Assembly (NCBI RefSeq): GCF_000499845.2
Contig: NC_023758.2
Coordinates: 27,315,520 to 27,379,519 of the forward strand
DNA: 64,000 bases
Origin: Phaseolus vulgaris
Lineage: Eukaryota; Streptophyta; Magnoliopsida; Fabales; Fabaceae
Direction: 5' to 3'
Of this stretch, positions 22,363-34,165 are shown one piece after another. The notes below the pieces were generated by a model. The model saw only the letters and a list, made by a program, of their open reading frames with translations. It made no database searches and had not been told where the DNA came from. Each line of letters opens with the position of its first letter. The stretch's first letter is position 1. The position numbers and the translations under genes were made by a program.

Positions 22363-25225
22363 AAACTCCCAATTGTGACCGTCTGAAGGGCAGTTAGTTG
22401 GCTCATATTGCTTGGTAGAGCCACCAGCTCTGGACAAGACCAGATACTTAAATTCTCCAAACATATTAAATGTCGCACACCTTTGAGAAAATGATTTTAA
22501 TTTCTCACACTTGTAAATACTCAACTTTTAAGTGGTAAGGTAGTACCATGACTCCTTTAATCACCCTAATATCCAGGGTCTTTAGACACCCCATATTCTC
22601 CCCAACCCCTTCAATGAAGGAAGTCGCTGCGTCAATTCTCCTAGCATATAGCTTCTCAGCAGAAGGAAGATGTGGGACTTTAAGGTTCATCACACCATCA
22701 ATTCTTAATTGGGAGAGACGAGGGACCATCTCTATTCCTTCATCTCTCAACAACCTCTCCAAAGTTGGTAAATTCTCCACCCTCAATTCCTCCAACGATG
22801 GAAATGCCTTCTCTTCCACAGCTTCATACGACTCACCATCTATCCACTTCACATTTTTCATTCCACGCACGTCTAGCCTTTTCAACTGTGGTAGTTTACC
22901 AAGTGGAGGAAGCTCCTCACAGTTGTCACAATCCAAGAGTTTAACTTCCACCAAGTCTCTCAGAACTGCACCATTTCTCATCCAACTCGATAACTGTCTT
23001 CCCTTATACCCTTTCATCACGAAACTCTTCAGAGTTGAGGGAGGTTGCAGGGCTCCCAGTACTCTCTCAACGTTAACATTACTACCTTCTGAATTAGCAC
23101 TACCACCCCATGACAAGTGTAGGATATTCAAGTCCTTCTTACCAATTAAATTTGCTTGTTTAGCATCCCATTCATTCGGGACGTTCTCAAGGCCTTCGAT
23201 TCTCAGCGTGCCTCCCAACTTTAAGCTATGCAACTCTGTTAACTCACACCCTGCCTTTGAACCCACAATGTAAGTGCTCAGTGTTCTTAGATGCCTCAAC
23301 TTGCCAATATTCGGAGGCATCTCTGATATTGACTCACACTTATTAATCACAATATGTCTTAGATCCTGTAATTGGGTTAATTCTTTGGGCAACCTAAGTT
23401 GGCTCATATTTTCTAGTTTCAATATTTGCAATTTTGGCAACTGACAAATTGAATTAAGCAAGCATGCCTTCGAACTCCAACGCACACTCAAGTATCTCAA
23501 ATGTGCTAAATCATTCCGTGGAGACAACACAAAATAACTAATGCATAATGCTCGGAGACAACGGGTTGATGGCACCAGGCCAGTATTACCAAAATCAAGA
23601 AAAGTCCGGAGGGACTCAACTTTCTTGAATGCAGCCATATCTACAGAGATATTAGAACTTAACACGTGCAAATGGTGAACTCTAGTTGACAATTGAGTCA
23701 ACCTTCCTTTCTCAATAATCATACATTCTTCACCCATAATAGACTGGGCAAGATCATGAAATAGATCATACATCTTGCAACTTCCAATCATACCAATCTC
23801 ATCAGACTGTGCTTCTTGAAAAAATGATCTACGGTCTAATTTTTTCCACACTTTATTTCCAACATCCTCCACTTCTACGTTTCCTTCAGATTTAATAAAT
23901 CCATTAGCCATCCAAAGATGAATTACTTCTTCCTTGACTATTTCAAAATCTTTGGGGAAAATTGCACAAAAAGAAAAGCATCTCCTCAGAGACAACTCCA
24001 AATTAGAATAGCTCAGTTTCAAAGCACGCATGATAGAATTTTCCTCACGTATATTCCAAATCTCACTTTCTTTTACATTTTCCCATTGGCTTACCTCACT
24101 TTCATCACGCAGAAGGCTTCCTAGTGTTTTGATTGCAAGTGGCGAACCAACGCATTTTCTCACTATCTCTCTGCCAATTGCCACGAGCTCTTCTATTTCT
24201 TCTTTGTTTTGTCCAAACGCATGGTGTTTGAACAATTACCAACTGTCGTCATCCGATAATTTTTTCAAAAGATACGCAGGGTGTGTCTCCATGGTGGAAG
24301 CAACTTCCTCGAGTCCAGTGGTGACCAAAATAGTAGCTCCTTTAGCTGCCCTAGCACAGTGCAACTTCCCCTTCAACTGCTTCCATTTCTCTTGGTCTTC
24401 ATTCCACACATCATCAAGAACAAGTAAATACCTCTTGCTCTGCAACACTTCTTCAACCTTTTTCCGCACTGCTTCTAAGGTCTTGAGATTGGGATTTTGT
24501 CCCGTGCAACATTCTATGATGGATTCTAGTATTGTCTTGGTGTTGAAATCATCAGAAACACAAACCCAAATTGTCAAGTCAAAATGGTTGCATACCCTGT
24601 GATCATTGAAGACCTGCTTGACAAGTGTTGTTTTGCCAAGTCCACCCATACCAACTATGGGATATACGGAGAGGTCTTCACTGTTCTTGGCATCTTCCAG
24701 AAGAAACTTCACAATTTGCTCTCGATCCTGGTCTCTGCCATAGACTATAGGTTCTGTAATGTCAGAGCTAGTTTGGCGCCAATCAACATCATCATTCATT
24801 GCTTGCTTCTCTGTTACACCATCACGTAACTCAAACATGCTTCTTTCTTCATTGATATCGTGAAATCTTTGGGTGATGTCTTTCATCCTCTTTCCAATAT
24901 GAAAACGAAAGAGAATGTCCCTGGGATGCACACGGGCCAAGCATGAACTTCGTTCGTCACCAGAGTGCACCTTTTTGGATTGAAGTGAACAATCATCCAA
25001 GATATCATCAAGCACATATGTTGCGTCTGTGAGTTTCTGCAGCCAATCCTTCACAGCCTGGCTTGTTATTTGCTTTCTCTGAGCGTCGTTGAGGACAGCA
25101 CGAATTGCGGTGAGATGGCTGGAAAGCTTTTGAGTGTGTTGATCAACACCCCAATAAGTTGCAAGTTGGTCTTTAACAACAGATTGCAAGTTTTGAAACA
25201 CAGTTCCCAGCAAAGCGCCAGCCAT

Positions 25226-27365
25226 TGGAAGGAAGGAGAGCTAGAATGAAAGAAAGGTTGGTGATGATTATGGAGAAAAGAGGCAACAATGAGTTAATAA
25301 TATTTTAGTTAGAAGGATTTTCATATGTAATTTAACTGACTTGGGCAGAATGTTTGGAATATAATTATGCATCATTTACACTACTATAGTGATTACATAA
25401 GCAAAGTATATCTTATTTTGAACTTTACCTGATTACAATGAAAAGTATATAAATATATTCATACTGTGAAAAAAGAGAGAGAATAAAAGTAGATGAACAT
25501 CATAAAAAATAAAATTCCAACGCTATCGCTATGCAATCCTTCTTACTGCACGTCAAGAATAATTTGTGATCCCAAAGTATATTGAATTCATTACGGAAAC
25601 TATAACCAATTAGGAGAGTTCAAAAGGTTCCAAATCAATCTTTGAATCAATGCAATATTCTATCTCTTTCCTCACTTCATCCCAAGATCATACCCTAATA
25701 CATTTTTCAATCAAATCACAAAAAAAATTTAACTTAATAATAGTTCAAACTATATTGTGTATTTAAATAACTCTTTGTGAAAAAGTGGAAGTTATGTATA
25801 ATTAAAAATAATTCTATAATATATATATATATATATATAACTTTTTTTTATCATATATCTAAAATATAATTTATAAATAAACATATTTATTTGATATAAA
25901 TGTTAAATATAAAAAGGCATATAATAAAAGAAATCAAATTAAACTAACTCAAATTGGCTTATTGGCTTCAAATTTACGTTTTTCTATAAATTCAAACTTA
26001 TATAAAAAAAATCTTAAAATCGTTTTGAAAGAAATAATAAAAAATCATAGTTTTTAGAAAAGTTATCGAGTGTAACTTACTTGGAACTTAAGCCAATATT
26101 TTTTTATACGACTAGCTAGTTTTGATTCGAAACTTAAGGGATTTTGAGAAAAATATGTGCCATATTTTATGTGATACAAGACCTTATTTGTTTGAAAAAA
26201 ATTTAAAGTATTTTATACTATATAAATCATATTTATTGATTCAATATATCTCCAATAATATTATTATAAATTTTTACTTGAATGTGTAACGTTAAAAATG
26301 AGTATTTTTTTTAAAAAAAAACTTTAATGGAAGGTATCATTATGTTATTTGCCATCTCAATTAATCTGCGACATCAAGTAACAACAATAGTAATTTAACA
26401 AAAATAATACTATTTTATAACATACGCTTGCGTGAAGAGAATGAAGAAATATTGTTGAAGAAAGAGTTCATACAATCTTAAGAGAGTAGTAGATGGTACT
26501 TACATGGAGAGAGTTTAACATCAAATGTCGATTACACAAGTACTTACGTGTCATTTATTTCTTAGTTGATGCAAAAAATATATAATATTAAGTTAAATAA
26601 AAATACAAATTGCAAATGTCCATACAATTTCGTATTTAAATACATAAAAAGAGTACAAACTATATTATACACATTATGTGTGTAAGTATTGTTCTTATAA
26701 AATTAAATTACGTTGGAGATCATCACGAGATAATAACATCTCATAATATATAAGTGAGTAAAAACTTTATCATATAAATTAATTTTATAAGATTGAATTA
26801 TTCTTCTATTAAAACATATCACAAAATATTAAAATAATCAAAATATTAAATTAATATAATAGAAAAAACATAAATAAATAATTATATAATCATTCTACAA
26901 AAGCCATTCATCTTATCCATATAATATATATAATATCAATTATTTGTTCCTATAAGATTAATACCAAAGTTCATATTTATAGATCAACAACTTTTAATAT
27001 TTGTTAATTCACTAATTTACCATTTATGTTCCTTTAACAATTTCTTATAAAACATGTCTCATTGAATATCAATTATTCCTTTATCATTGACTTGATGTTA
27101 TAAATCTTTATCGGATTTCACCTAGTAATATCATTGTCTATTTGACTCAATCTATACTAGAATCTGAAACTAAAATTTGGTTGAATCCTCTAACTTAATA
27201 TTCAAATTATCTATGCATACATCAATTTTAAAGGAACATTTAAAGATAACTAGGGAAATATTATTTGGGTAATGATTAGGTTGCTTAAATTTCTTGAATG
27301 GTAAAACATCATTTGAGCGTTATCTAAAGAGATACATTAATGGAGAGGAGAGAATTAAGATTATT
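25226..27365. repeat. CNL-2 upstream region, duplicate of 6.15-7.56 kb
   Basis: AT-rich promoter and upstream DNA of CNL-2. It matches the CNL-1 upstream region in patches but has an extra stretch of about 100 bases just before the gene (about 25270-25390). The candidate TATA box (TTTATATA on the minus strand) is at 25446-25453. A short (AT)n run lies at about 25818-25839. No gene is supported. Confidence 0.7.
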
Positions 27366-27475
27366 ATTTATTTAAATTATTTAGATTCTAAATTTGGTAG
27401 AAAAATCTTGATAACTAATTTTTGTCTCTATAATTGGTTTTTATTTAATGATTTTTTTTAGTTATACTTTCTTAA
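27366..27475. mobile_element. Remnant of the CACTA-type MITE
   Basis: Short stretch with GGTTTTTATTTAATGATTTTTTTTAG, close to the right end of the MITE at 27995-28382, in the place equivalent to the remnant at 7780-8083 beyond CNL-1. The terminal CTTGTAGTG is lost. This suggests the MITE was present before the CNL unit was duplicated. Confidence 0.45.
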
Positions 27476-27994
27476 CTTTTGTATTTTAACATGAGTTTAC
27501 AATACTTTATAAAATATGTTACAATATAAAAATGTTTTACTTCAAAAAAATAATATTTTATTTAAAACTTAAGTTTGTTTATTTTGTTTTTCAAAAAGAT
27601 AGTATTATTTCTTTATCCTTGACTATACGTTTAAAATTAAAAAATAATTTGAATTTTGTATTTGATAATTAATATTTATTTTTAAATATTAAATTCTAAA
27701 GTCATAACAATACCTATGTTATCTTTATGTACGTTTTGGAGATTCAATATTGACTAAAAATAAGAATAAATTATAATTTTAATATATATATATATTTATA
27801 TAAAAGTGAGAATGTAAATTTTATCTTATAAATTAGTTTTGATATTAAATTTTAATCTAGTTTTTTAATATAATAAAGTATATTAAAAAATATATCTTAT
27901 TAGATTTGAAGAAACTATTATATCACTCAGTTGAATTTCTATCACATCACTCATAAAAAACCTTATTCTGTAATTCAAGTTGATTAATGACAGA

Positions 27995-28382
27995 AACTAC
28001 AAGAAAATCATAATCATCAAATAGAAACTAATTTTTTAGAGACCAAAATAATTAGTTGCAATAGTAACTAAATTAGATACCATTTTAAAAACTAAAAAAA
28101 AAATTGGTTTCTAAATTAGTTTCTATTATTATTAAATAGTTTCTAAATTGGTATTTAATTAGCAACCAATGTTTTTGTTACCAAATTTAGAAACTAAATA
28201 ATTGGTAGTTAAAACATTGGTTGCTAATTAGATACCAATCTAGAAATTATTTAATAATAATAGAAACTCATTTAGAAACCAATTTTTTTTAGTTTATAAA
28301 ATGGTCTCTAATTTAGTTACTATTACAACTAATTATTTTGGTCTCTAAAAATTGGTTTCTATTTCATGATTTTCTTGTAGTG
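27995..28382. mobile_element. 388-bp palindromic CACTA-type MITE
   Basis: The whole element is one large inverted repeat. The left arm begins AACTACAAGAAAATCAT (27995) and the right arm ends ATGATTTTCTTGTAGTG (28382), so the complement of the right end is CACTACAAGAAAATCAT. AGA flanks both ends (27992-27994 and 28383-28385), a 3-bp target duplication as in CACTA elements. Inside, repeated words such as TTGGTTTCTAAAT and ATTTAGAAACCAA mirror each other about a centre near 28190. No coding capacity. Confidence 0.85.
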
Positions 28383-28789
28383 AGATAAAATTTCACTTTA
28401 ATTAAGGATAAAAAATATTGGATCATGTTATAAGTACTAAGTAACATGTTATTTATAAAAAAAGTGATCATATTATAATTATCATGCAACATAATTCTAA
28501 AAGTATTAAGCATAATGTTAAAAAAAATCAATATCTTAATATTCATATCAATAAATAAATATTTTGTCTCCTTTACAAAAATAGATGTTATATATAAATC
28601 TTAATCTACGGACTAATTCAACCACAATTAATTTTAATAATCACTTTTCAGATATTTTTTTCTCAAAATTTCAAAGATATGTTTTTATCAATTATTTTTT
28701 AGTTGAGGCTTTAAAAGTAGAAGAAATCGTAATAAATGTATTTCTAATAATTTACTATCTCGAGATGGTTTTAACTAATAACCAATTTT
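28383..28789. other. AT-rich intergenic DNA
   Basis: Nothing beyond chance frames of about 60 codons on both strands is seen in this stretch. Confidence 0.5.
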
Positions 28790-29002
28790 AAATATAGTGA
28801 CTGCAGAAGCAAGGTATATTTTATTTTGAAGTTTACCAAAGTAAAATGAAAAGTATATAAATGTATTCAAAAGTAGATTAATATCTTAAAATAAATTCCA
28901 TCACCTTAATTATGGAATCTCTTGTTGTTGTAGCTTAAGAATAAGTTCTCATGAAGGAAACCCATAACCCATTAGTAAATTAATCTTTGAAAGAATGCAA
29001 CA
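28790..29002. repeat. Third copy of CNL promoter-type DNA
   Basis: Matches the CNL-2 upstream region at about 25388-25690 (GCAAGGTATATTTTATTTTGAA; AATGAAAAGTATATAAATGT with the same TATA-like word at 28853-28860; TAATCTTTGAAAGAATGCAA). The copy is cut by the copia insertion at 29003 and seems to resume after 32345 (CAACATTCTATCG against CAATATTCTATCT). No CNL coding region is attached to it. Confidence 0.65.
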
Positions 29003-29540
29003 TGTGGGTTATGACTCACCTTTCCGTTTTCTTGGCATAATTGGGAGGTTACTTGCCACAATTAATTGTAATCAAATGGAGGTTTCTTACTACAATTAAT
29101 TGTCATCAAAGGGAGGTTAATTACCATTAGTTGTCTTTATTATTATGGTCTCCTAAAACCACTATATATAGTGGCTTCCTTCTAGCAATGTAACACACAC
29201 AACAAACAACAACGCACACTTGTTTCCTCTCTCTTTTCCTATACTCTCTATTTCTTTTCTTGGGGGTAAGTGTTTAACCCATATAGAGAGAATTTGTTTT
29301 GAGGCTATTTATCTATTAGTCTGAGAGGAATTCATTGTACTCCCAGTACCATTATAGTGGAAGTTTTGGCTCTCTCGCCAGTGGTTTTTTACCTCTATTT
29401 AAAGAGGTTTTCCACCTAAAAATTCTGGTATCATTCTCACTTTACTTGTTACTTTAATTTCTCATAATCTTTTGTTGAAATTATTACGCTTCCACACACG
29501 ATATCCCTACAAATTGGCATCAGAGCTTTTCGATAATTCA

Positions 29541-30674
29541 ACCATGATCTATTGTTCAATAATGTCAAAATTGAATATTGAGAAATTTGATGGTAAAATC
29601 AGCTTTGCTGTCTGGCGAGTCCAGATGCTAGTTGTTCTCACCCAGAATGGTTTAAAGAAAGTTTTGACAGGTAAAATGATGAGACCAACCACTATGACAG
29701 AGGAGCAGTGGGATGAGATGGATGAAAAGGCATTGTCTGCAATCCAGTTATGCTTGTCTCGTGAGGTGTTGCGTGAGGTCATCAACGAGAAAACTACAGC
29801 AGGCATATGGAGTAAATTGGAGTCTCTATACATGACCAAAAGTCTTGCAAACAAACTCCGGTTAAAGGAGCGACTCTTTACACTCTGAATGTCCGAAGGT
29901 ACTCCCATCCAATCTCACCTTGATGAATTTAATTCCATCATAATTGATTTGGAAAATTTGGATGTTAAAATTGATGACGAGGACAAAAGACGCATGTCAC
30001 ATGTCCCGTATTCAAATGCAATTGGAAGTCTCATGTATGCTATGGTATGTACTAGAACTGATTTAACTTATGTTGTTAGCATTGTTAGCAGGTTCATGCA
30101 AAATCCAGGCAAGACACACTGGGAAGCCGTTAAATGGATACTTCGTTATCTGAAAGGTTCTCCAGATCTTGGTTTGGTATTTGATCAACATAGAGTCGAT
30201 CCCGGAGGAGCAGTTGGCTATGTTGATGCTGACTATGGTGGTGATTTAGATCGGAGAAGGTCACTTTCAGCCTACATTTTTACCCTATGTGGGTCTGCTA
30301 TCAGTTGGTATTCTTCACTTCAAGCCATTGCGGTTTTGTCCACCACTGAAGCAGAACATATTGCTGCTACAGAAGGTATGAAAGAGGCTATATGGCTTTG
30401 AGGCTTGGTAAGTGAACTTGGTCTTCAACAAGATGTTCTTGTTATATTTTGTGATAGTCAGAGTGTTGTTCACTTAACCAGGAACCGTAAGTATCACTCA
30501 AGGACCAAGCACATTGAAATTAAACACCATTTTATCCGAGACATTGTTGATACAGGAGATATAATTGTTGAAAAAATTCATACGGCCGAAAATCCTGTAT
30601 ACATGTTGACCAAGCCAGTTCCTTCGGCTAAGTTCGATCATTGTCTGAACTTAGCTGGTATTATCCATACTTAA
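29541..30674 (+). pseudogene. Gag fused to RNase H remnant of copia-3
   Basis: The first part is copia gag (KLNIEKFDGKISFAVWRVQM; then ALSAIQLCLSREV and GIWSKLESLYM). It is broken by a TGA at 29886-29888, then continues PIQSHLDEFNSIIIDLENL. At about 29990 it jumps straight to the end of the reverse transcriptase (SHVPYSNAIGSLMYAMVCTR) and RNase H ([40 protein letters not shown]). Zinc knuckle, protease, integrase and most of the RT are gone in one internal deletion that keeps the frame at the junction. A second TGA lies after EAIWL at about 30400. Not functional on its own. Confidence 0.9.
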
Positions 30675-30742
30675 TCTAGGCTTCATGACGAGAGAGTGTT
30701 CCAGTCAAAGGCAAGTCAAGGTGGAGATTTGTGGGTTATGAC

Positions 30743-31840
30743 TGATAAGTGCCTAAGTTCAGTAATATTTCATATTAAAATATAGGCACTTATGAGGATT
30801 TATTGTTAATTTACATATAAAATAATCCCTAATTTATGAATTTATACCTTTTTACATTTTTATGAGCTTTATTTGAATAAGAGCATTTTATTCACAAATT
30901 TGGTGTTAATTGCAAATTTCTAGGGAAGATTGAAGATTTGGATTAAAGATGAATGATTTGAGCTAAAAAGATAAAGATGGAAGGTCTCATAATGGAAAAA
31001 GATGCAAAGAAAGATTGAGCCTTTTTTTATGTTTTATCATTTAGCCCATTAACGTGACACAGGAAACAACCTAACCCTAGAAAACTAGGATAAATAGAGG
31101 GCTAGAGGCTCAACCCTAGTGTGCCAGATTGAGAGGAAAACACCATAGAGTGAATTGTAACCCAATTGGGAGAATGAAAGGTGCTAGAAGTATGCGTAGC
31201 TAATTCTACCATTTGGGATTGGGAGTAATCTTCTCAAACTCTTATGTATTGAGGTGATATCTTATATATTAATATTCAGTTCTTGATTGATTATTGGTAT
31301 TGTTGTTTTACTTTTAACTTTCCGTGACAAATTGAGAATCTTAAATCTGACCGAGAGGTATTTTTAGGGTTTGGACCTAAACATCAATACTTAGCATATT
31401 TGAGTGCTAGGGATAGACTTGAAATGTTAATTGCCATTAACGTCTGAGTGTGATTCTAAGTTGTTTTTATAAATATGCGAGGGATCGATATTTAGGAAAC
31501 ATTCTTAAGGATTTTATATGCGAGAGATCGATATAAATGAATTTTCTACGGGCATCAATTTCAATCAAAGAACTCAATATTAACATGCTAATCAAAATAC
31601 ATGAGAGTGGGAGAGATGAAACCTAATCCCTATTTTTCCAATTGAAGCAACTAATTCTTTGTTTGTTTTCTTATTGATCAGTGCCAACACAATCACTTCT
31701 AAACTCTTTTTATTGTTATGTTGTTATATTTAGCAAATATCGTACTTGATAATTTACTGTTCCTTGTGGGATCGATATCCGTCCTTAGGGACAATTATTA
31801 CTTCTGACAAACGCGGTGCACTTGCCGTAAAAAGTCATCA
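30743..31840 (+). mobile_element. Solo LTR (TGATAAGTGCC family) nested in the copia-3 3' LTR
   Basis: Begins TGATAAGTGCCTAAG and ends AAAAAGTCATCA (TG...CA, 1098 bp) with an exact 5-bp target duplication ATGAC on both sides (30738-30742 and 31841-31845). There is no internal region, so it is a solo LTR left by LTR-LTR recombination. The late part (GGGATCGATATCCGTCCTTA, then GCGGTGCACTTGCCG) resembles the ends of Ty3-gypsy LTRs in plants; the superfamily call is an inference. Related truncated copies lie at 12415-13065 and 39519-39681. Confidence 0.9.
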
Positions 31841-32546
31841 ATGACTCACCTTTCCGTTTTCTTGGCATAATTAGGAGGTTACTTGCCACAATTAAGTGTA
31901 ATCAAATGGAGGTTTCTTACTACAAGTAATTGTCATCAAAGGGAGGTTAATTACCATTAATTGTCTTTATTATTGTTGTCTCCTAGAACCACTATATATA
32001 GTGGCTTCCTTCTAGCAATGTAACACACACAACAAACAGCAACACACACTTGTTTCCTTTCTCTTTTCCTATACTTTCTATTTCTTCTCTTGGGTATAAG
32101 TGTTTAACCCATATAGAGAGATTTGTTTTGAGGCTATTTATCTATTAGCCTGAGAGGAATTCATTGTACTCCCAATACCATTATAGTGGAAGTTTTGGTT
32201 CTCTCGCCAGTGGGTTTTTACCTCTATTTAAAGGGGTTTTCCACCTAAAAATTCTGGTATCATTCTCACTTTACTTGTTACTTTAATTTCTCATAATCTT
32301 TGGTTGAAATTATTACACTTCCGCACACGATATCCCTACACAACATTCTATCGTTTTCTTTTTATCTTCTAAATGTGTCAATGAAAGTTACAAATATGTT
32401 AAACCTTAAGTTATTCATTTAGAGGGAGAAAGGTCACTCCAATATGAAGCAATAAATTGTCTTATTAAAAAAATACAATCTTCAACCTCTAAATAATATA
32501 ATGTGTATAGACGTTTTATAAAAAGTTTAAATATAGATTTTAGTGA

Positions 32547-32706
32547 GGGGTTTTGACCATCATGGGACCTTTTTTTCTCGTTTTTACTAAAATGGGGTCG
32601 TTTTCAACACGACTTTATCACGTCAGCCTGAAGTCGTGCCAAGTTGGCATGACTTCTGCCACGCCAATTCCTAAAGTCGTGCCAACTTGGCATGACTTTG
32701 TCCACG

Positions 32707-32742
<36 letters not shown>

Positions 32743-33392
32743 TTTCTTGTAAAATTTTCTTATTTATATATTGAGTAGTAAGTTATGTAATGTTTAAAAT
32801 TAATTTGATACATAATTTTCTAAGGGTGTTAGTTTTAAGCAATAAAAAATAAATAATTGTGTATGAATCATGTTTGACGGTAATGTAATATATTAATTTG
32901 GTTATTAGATTAATAAAAAATATGAAAAAAAAATGTTCATATTACAGAACCGAATGTCACAATAGAAGCAATTGTCCACACAAACAAGCTTGATAATAAA
33001 ATTCAATTTCAAGTTTGATTATTAATTTCCTCATTTTCTTTACCTAAGTATTTAAATTCCTTCAAAAAAAATTATTTATCAAATTAATTTCAAATATTAC
33101 ATAACTTATAATTTTAATTATAATATATATTTATTTAAAAACAAGAAATTTTTTTAGAAAAATATGATGTGGACAAAGTCGTGCCAACTTGACACGATTT
33201 CAAGTTGACGTGGCAGAAATCGTGCCAAGTTGGCACGACATCAGGCTGACATGGCAAAGTCGTGCCAACTTGGCACGACTTCTACATATGAAGTCGTGCC
33301 AAGGTTGTATGACTTGCCCCAGATTTATAATTTTTTTTACAGCAACCCCATTTTGGTAAAAACAAAAAAAAAGGCCCCATGATAAAAAAACC
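32547..33392. mobile_element. Mutator-like (MULE) non-autonomous element, 846 bp
   Basis: The left end GGGGTTTTGACCATCATGGG and the complement of the right end GGTTTTTTTATCATGGGGCC match, and the match continues to AAAATGGGG about 50 bases in. A perfect 9-bp target duplication TTTTAGTGA flanks it (32538-32546 and 33393-33401), which is diagnostic of Mutator-type elements. Inside each arm are further inverted repeats made of self-complementary units such as GTCGTGCCAAGTTGGCACGAC. An (AT)n run is at 32709-32738. No transposase frame is present. Confidence 0.88.
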
Positions 33393-33401
33393 TTTTAGTG
33401 A

Positions 33402-34085
33402 ACTAAATTTTTAGACAACTTATAACTTAAAAGGATGTTAACAAATAATAGCAATCAAATAATTTTTTTTATAAAAAATAAATAAAAAATATAATTAAAT
33501 ATAAAATTATATTTATTATTGGTGTTGCGGAGGAATATTGCACTATCACATAACTAATTAAAAATAAATAAAAAATTAAGTAAGAAGATACTTTATAAGA
33601 ACACTAAAAACAAAAATATTTATAAAAGAAGAAATGTAAATGTGATAATTTATTAGTAAATAAAAAAGCTAATTAATTTTTTACTTATAAAATGAATAAT
33701 AATAATGACATAGTAATTATCGAGTTTACAATAATAATTGTAACGAAAAAGCAAGAAAAATAAATATATATTATTGAAAAAAAAACAGATTATTTTTATT
33801 TAGTATAGATTAATATAATATGATAAATAAATTTAATTAATAATGATTTTTTTAACCTTCTTTAAATTACAAAAATTTATTTTAAAATTTTACCAAAATA
33901 ACGAAGTTTTGATAACTTGGTTTTGGTAACTTTGGGTTAAATTTCAAAAAATATTTTAAAATAATAAACAAAATAGAAGATTTTCTTAACAAAATTATTT
34001 TAAAACCTTAGAAAAAACACTAGGTTTTTTCAAATAAATAAATATGTTTTAAAAATTGGTTGCCGTTAACTTTAAGCCTGGACCC
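33402..34085. other. AT-rich intergenic DNA
   Basis: Very AT-rich with no supported gene or element; the DnaJ-like pseudogene begins after it. Confidence 0.5.
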
Positions 34086-34165
34086 AAACCCAGTACGGTA
34101 AACTCCGATCACGCACCATCATTGCCACCGGAGTCTATTCCATAGTCGCCGAGAACACTTGTTCG

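Larger units (their letters stand above)
16530..25225 (-). pseudogene. CC-NB-LRR gene CNL-2, disrupted
   Basis: A close relative of CNL-1 starting MAGALLGTVFQNLQ at 25225. The coiled-coil, P-loop (GMGGLGKTTLVK), kinase-2 (LLVLDDVWNE), GSPLA and LRR are all recognisable; CKMYDLFHDLAQ shows an M-Y-D in place of MHD. Lesions: a TAA at 24236-24238 replaces the serine codon after DDSW (CNL-1 has TCA); the frame on both sides is otherwise continuous from 25225 to 22505. A deletion near 22520 removes LRR sequence after MVLPYHL. A 5.4 kb TRIM + copia composite (16942-22362) splits the LRR. A one-base frameshift lies at about 16800. The 3' end (16530-16796) still reads RETGEDWQYINHIPEI, then runs into a tail different from CNL-1 and partly shared with the DNA beyond CNL-3. 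It cannot make a full receptor; a truncated CC-NB product of 329 residues is the most that could be made. Confidence 0.9.
29003..32340 (+). mobile_element. Ty1-copia element, Tnt1/Tork-like, internally deleted (copia-3)
   Basis: The 5' LTR is 29003-29511 (starts TGTGGGTTATGACTCACC, ends GATATCCCTACA). The 3' LTR starts at 30730 and ends at 32340 but is split by a solo LTR at 30743-31840; without it the two LTRs are almost the same length. A primer-binding site TGGCATCAGAGC follows the 5' LTR (29515-29526) and a purine-rich AAGGTGGAGAT precedes the 3' LTR. The target duplication CAACA is exact (28998-29002 and 32341-32345). By eye the LTRs differ at roughly twenty positions, so this is not a recent insertion. 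Confidence 0.92.

Noticed and set aside
24236..24238. CNL-2 stop as a sequencing error
   Set aside because: Possible for this one base, but the independent LRR deletion, frameshift and TE insertion show a pseudogene anyway.
27995..28382. Possible microRNA gene
   Set aside because: The hairpin is explained by a MITE with termini and TSD; no evidence for a defined miRNA duplex.
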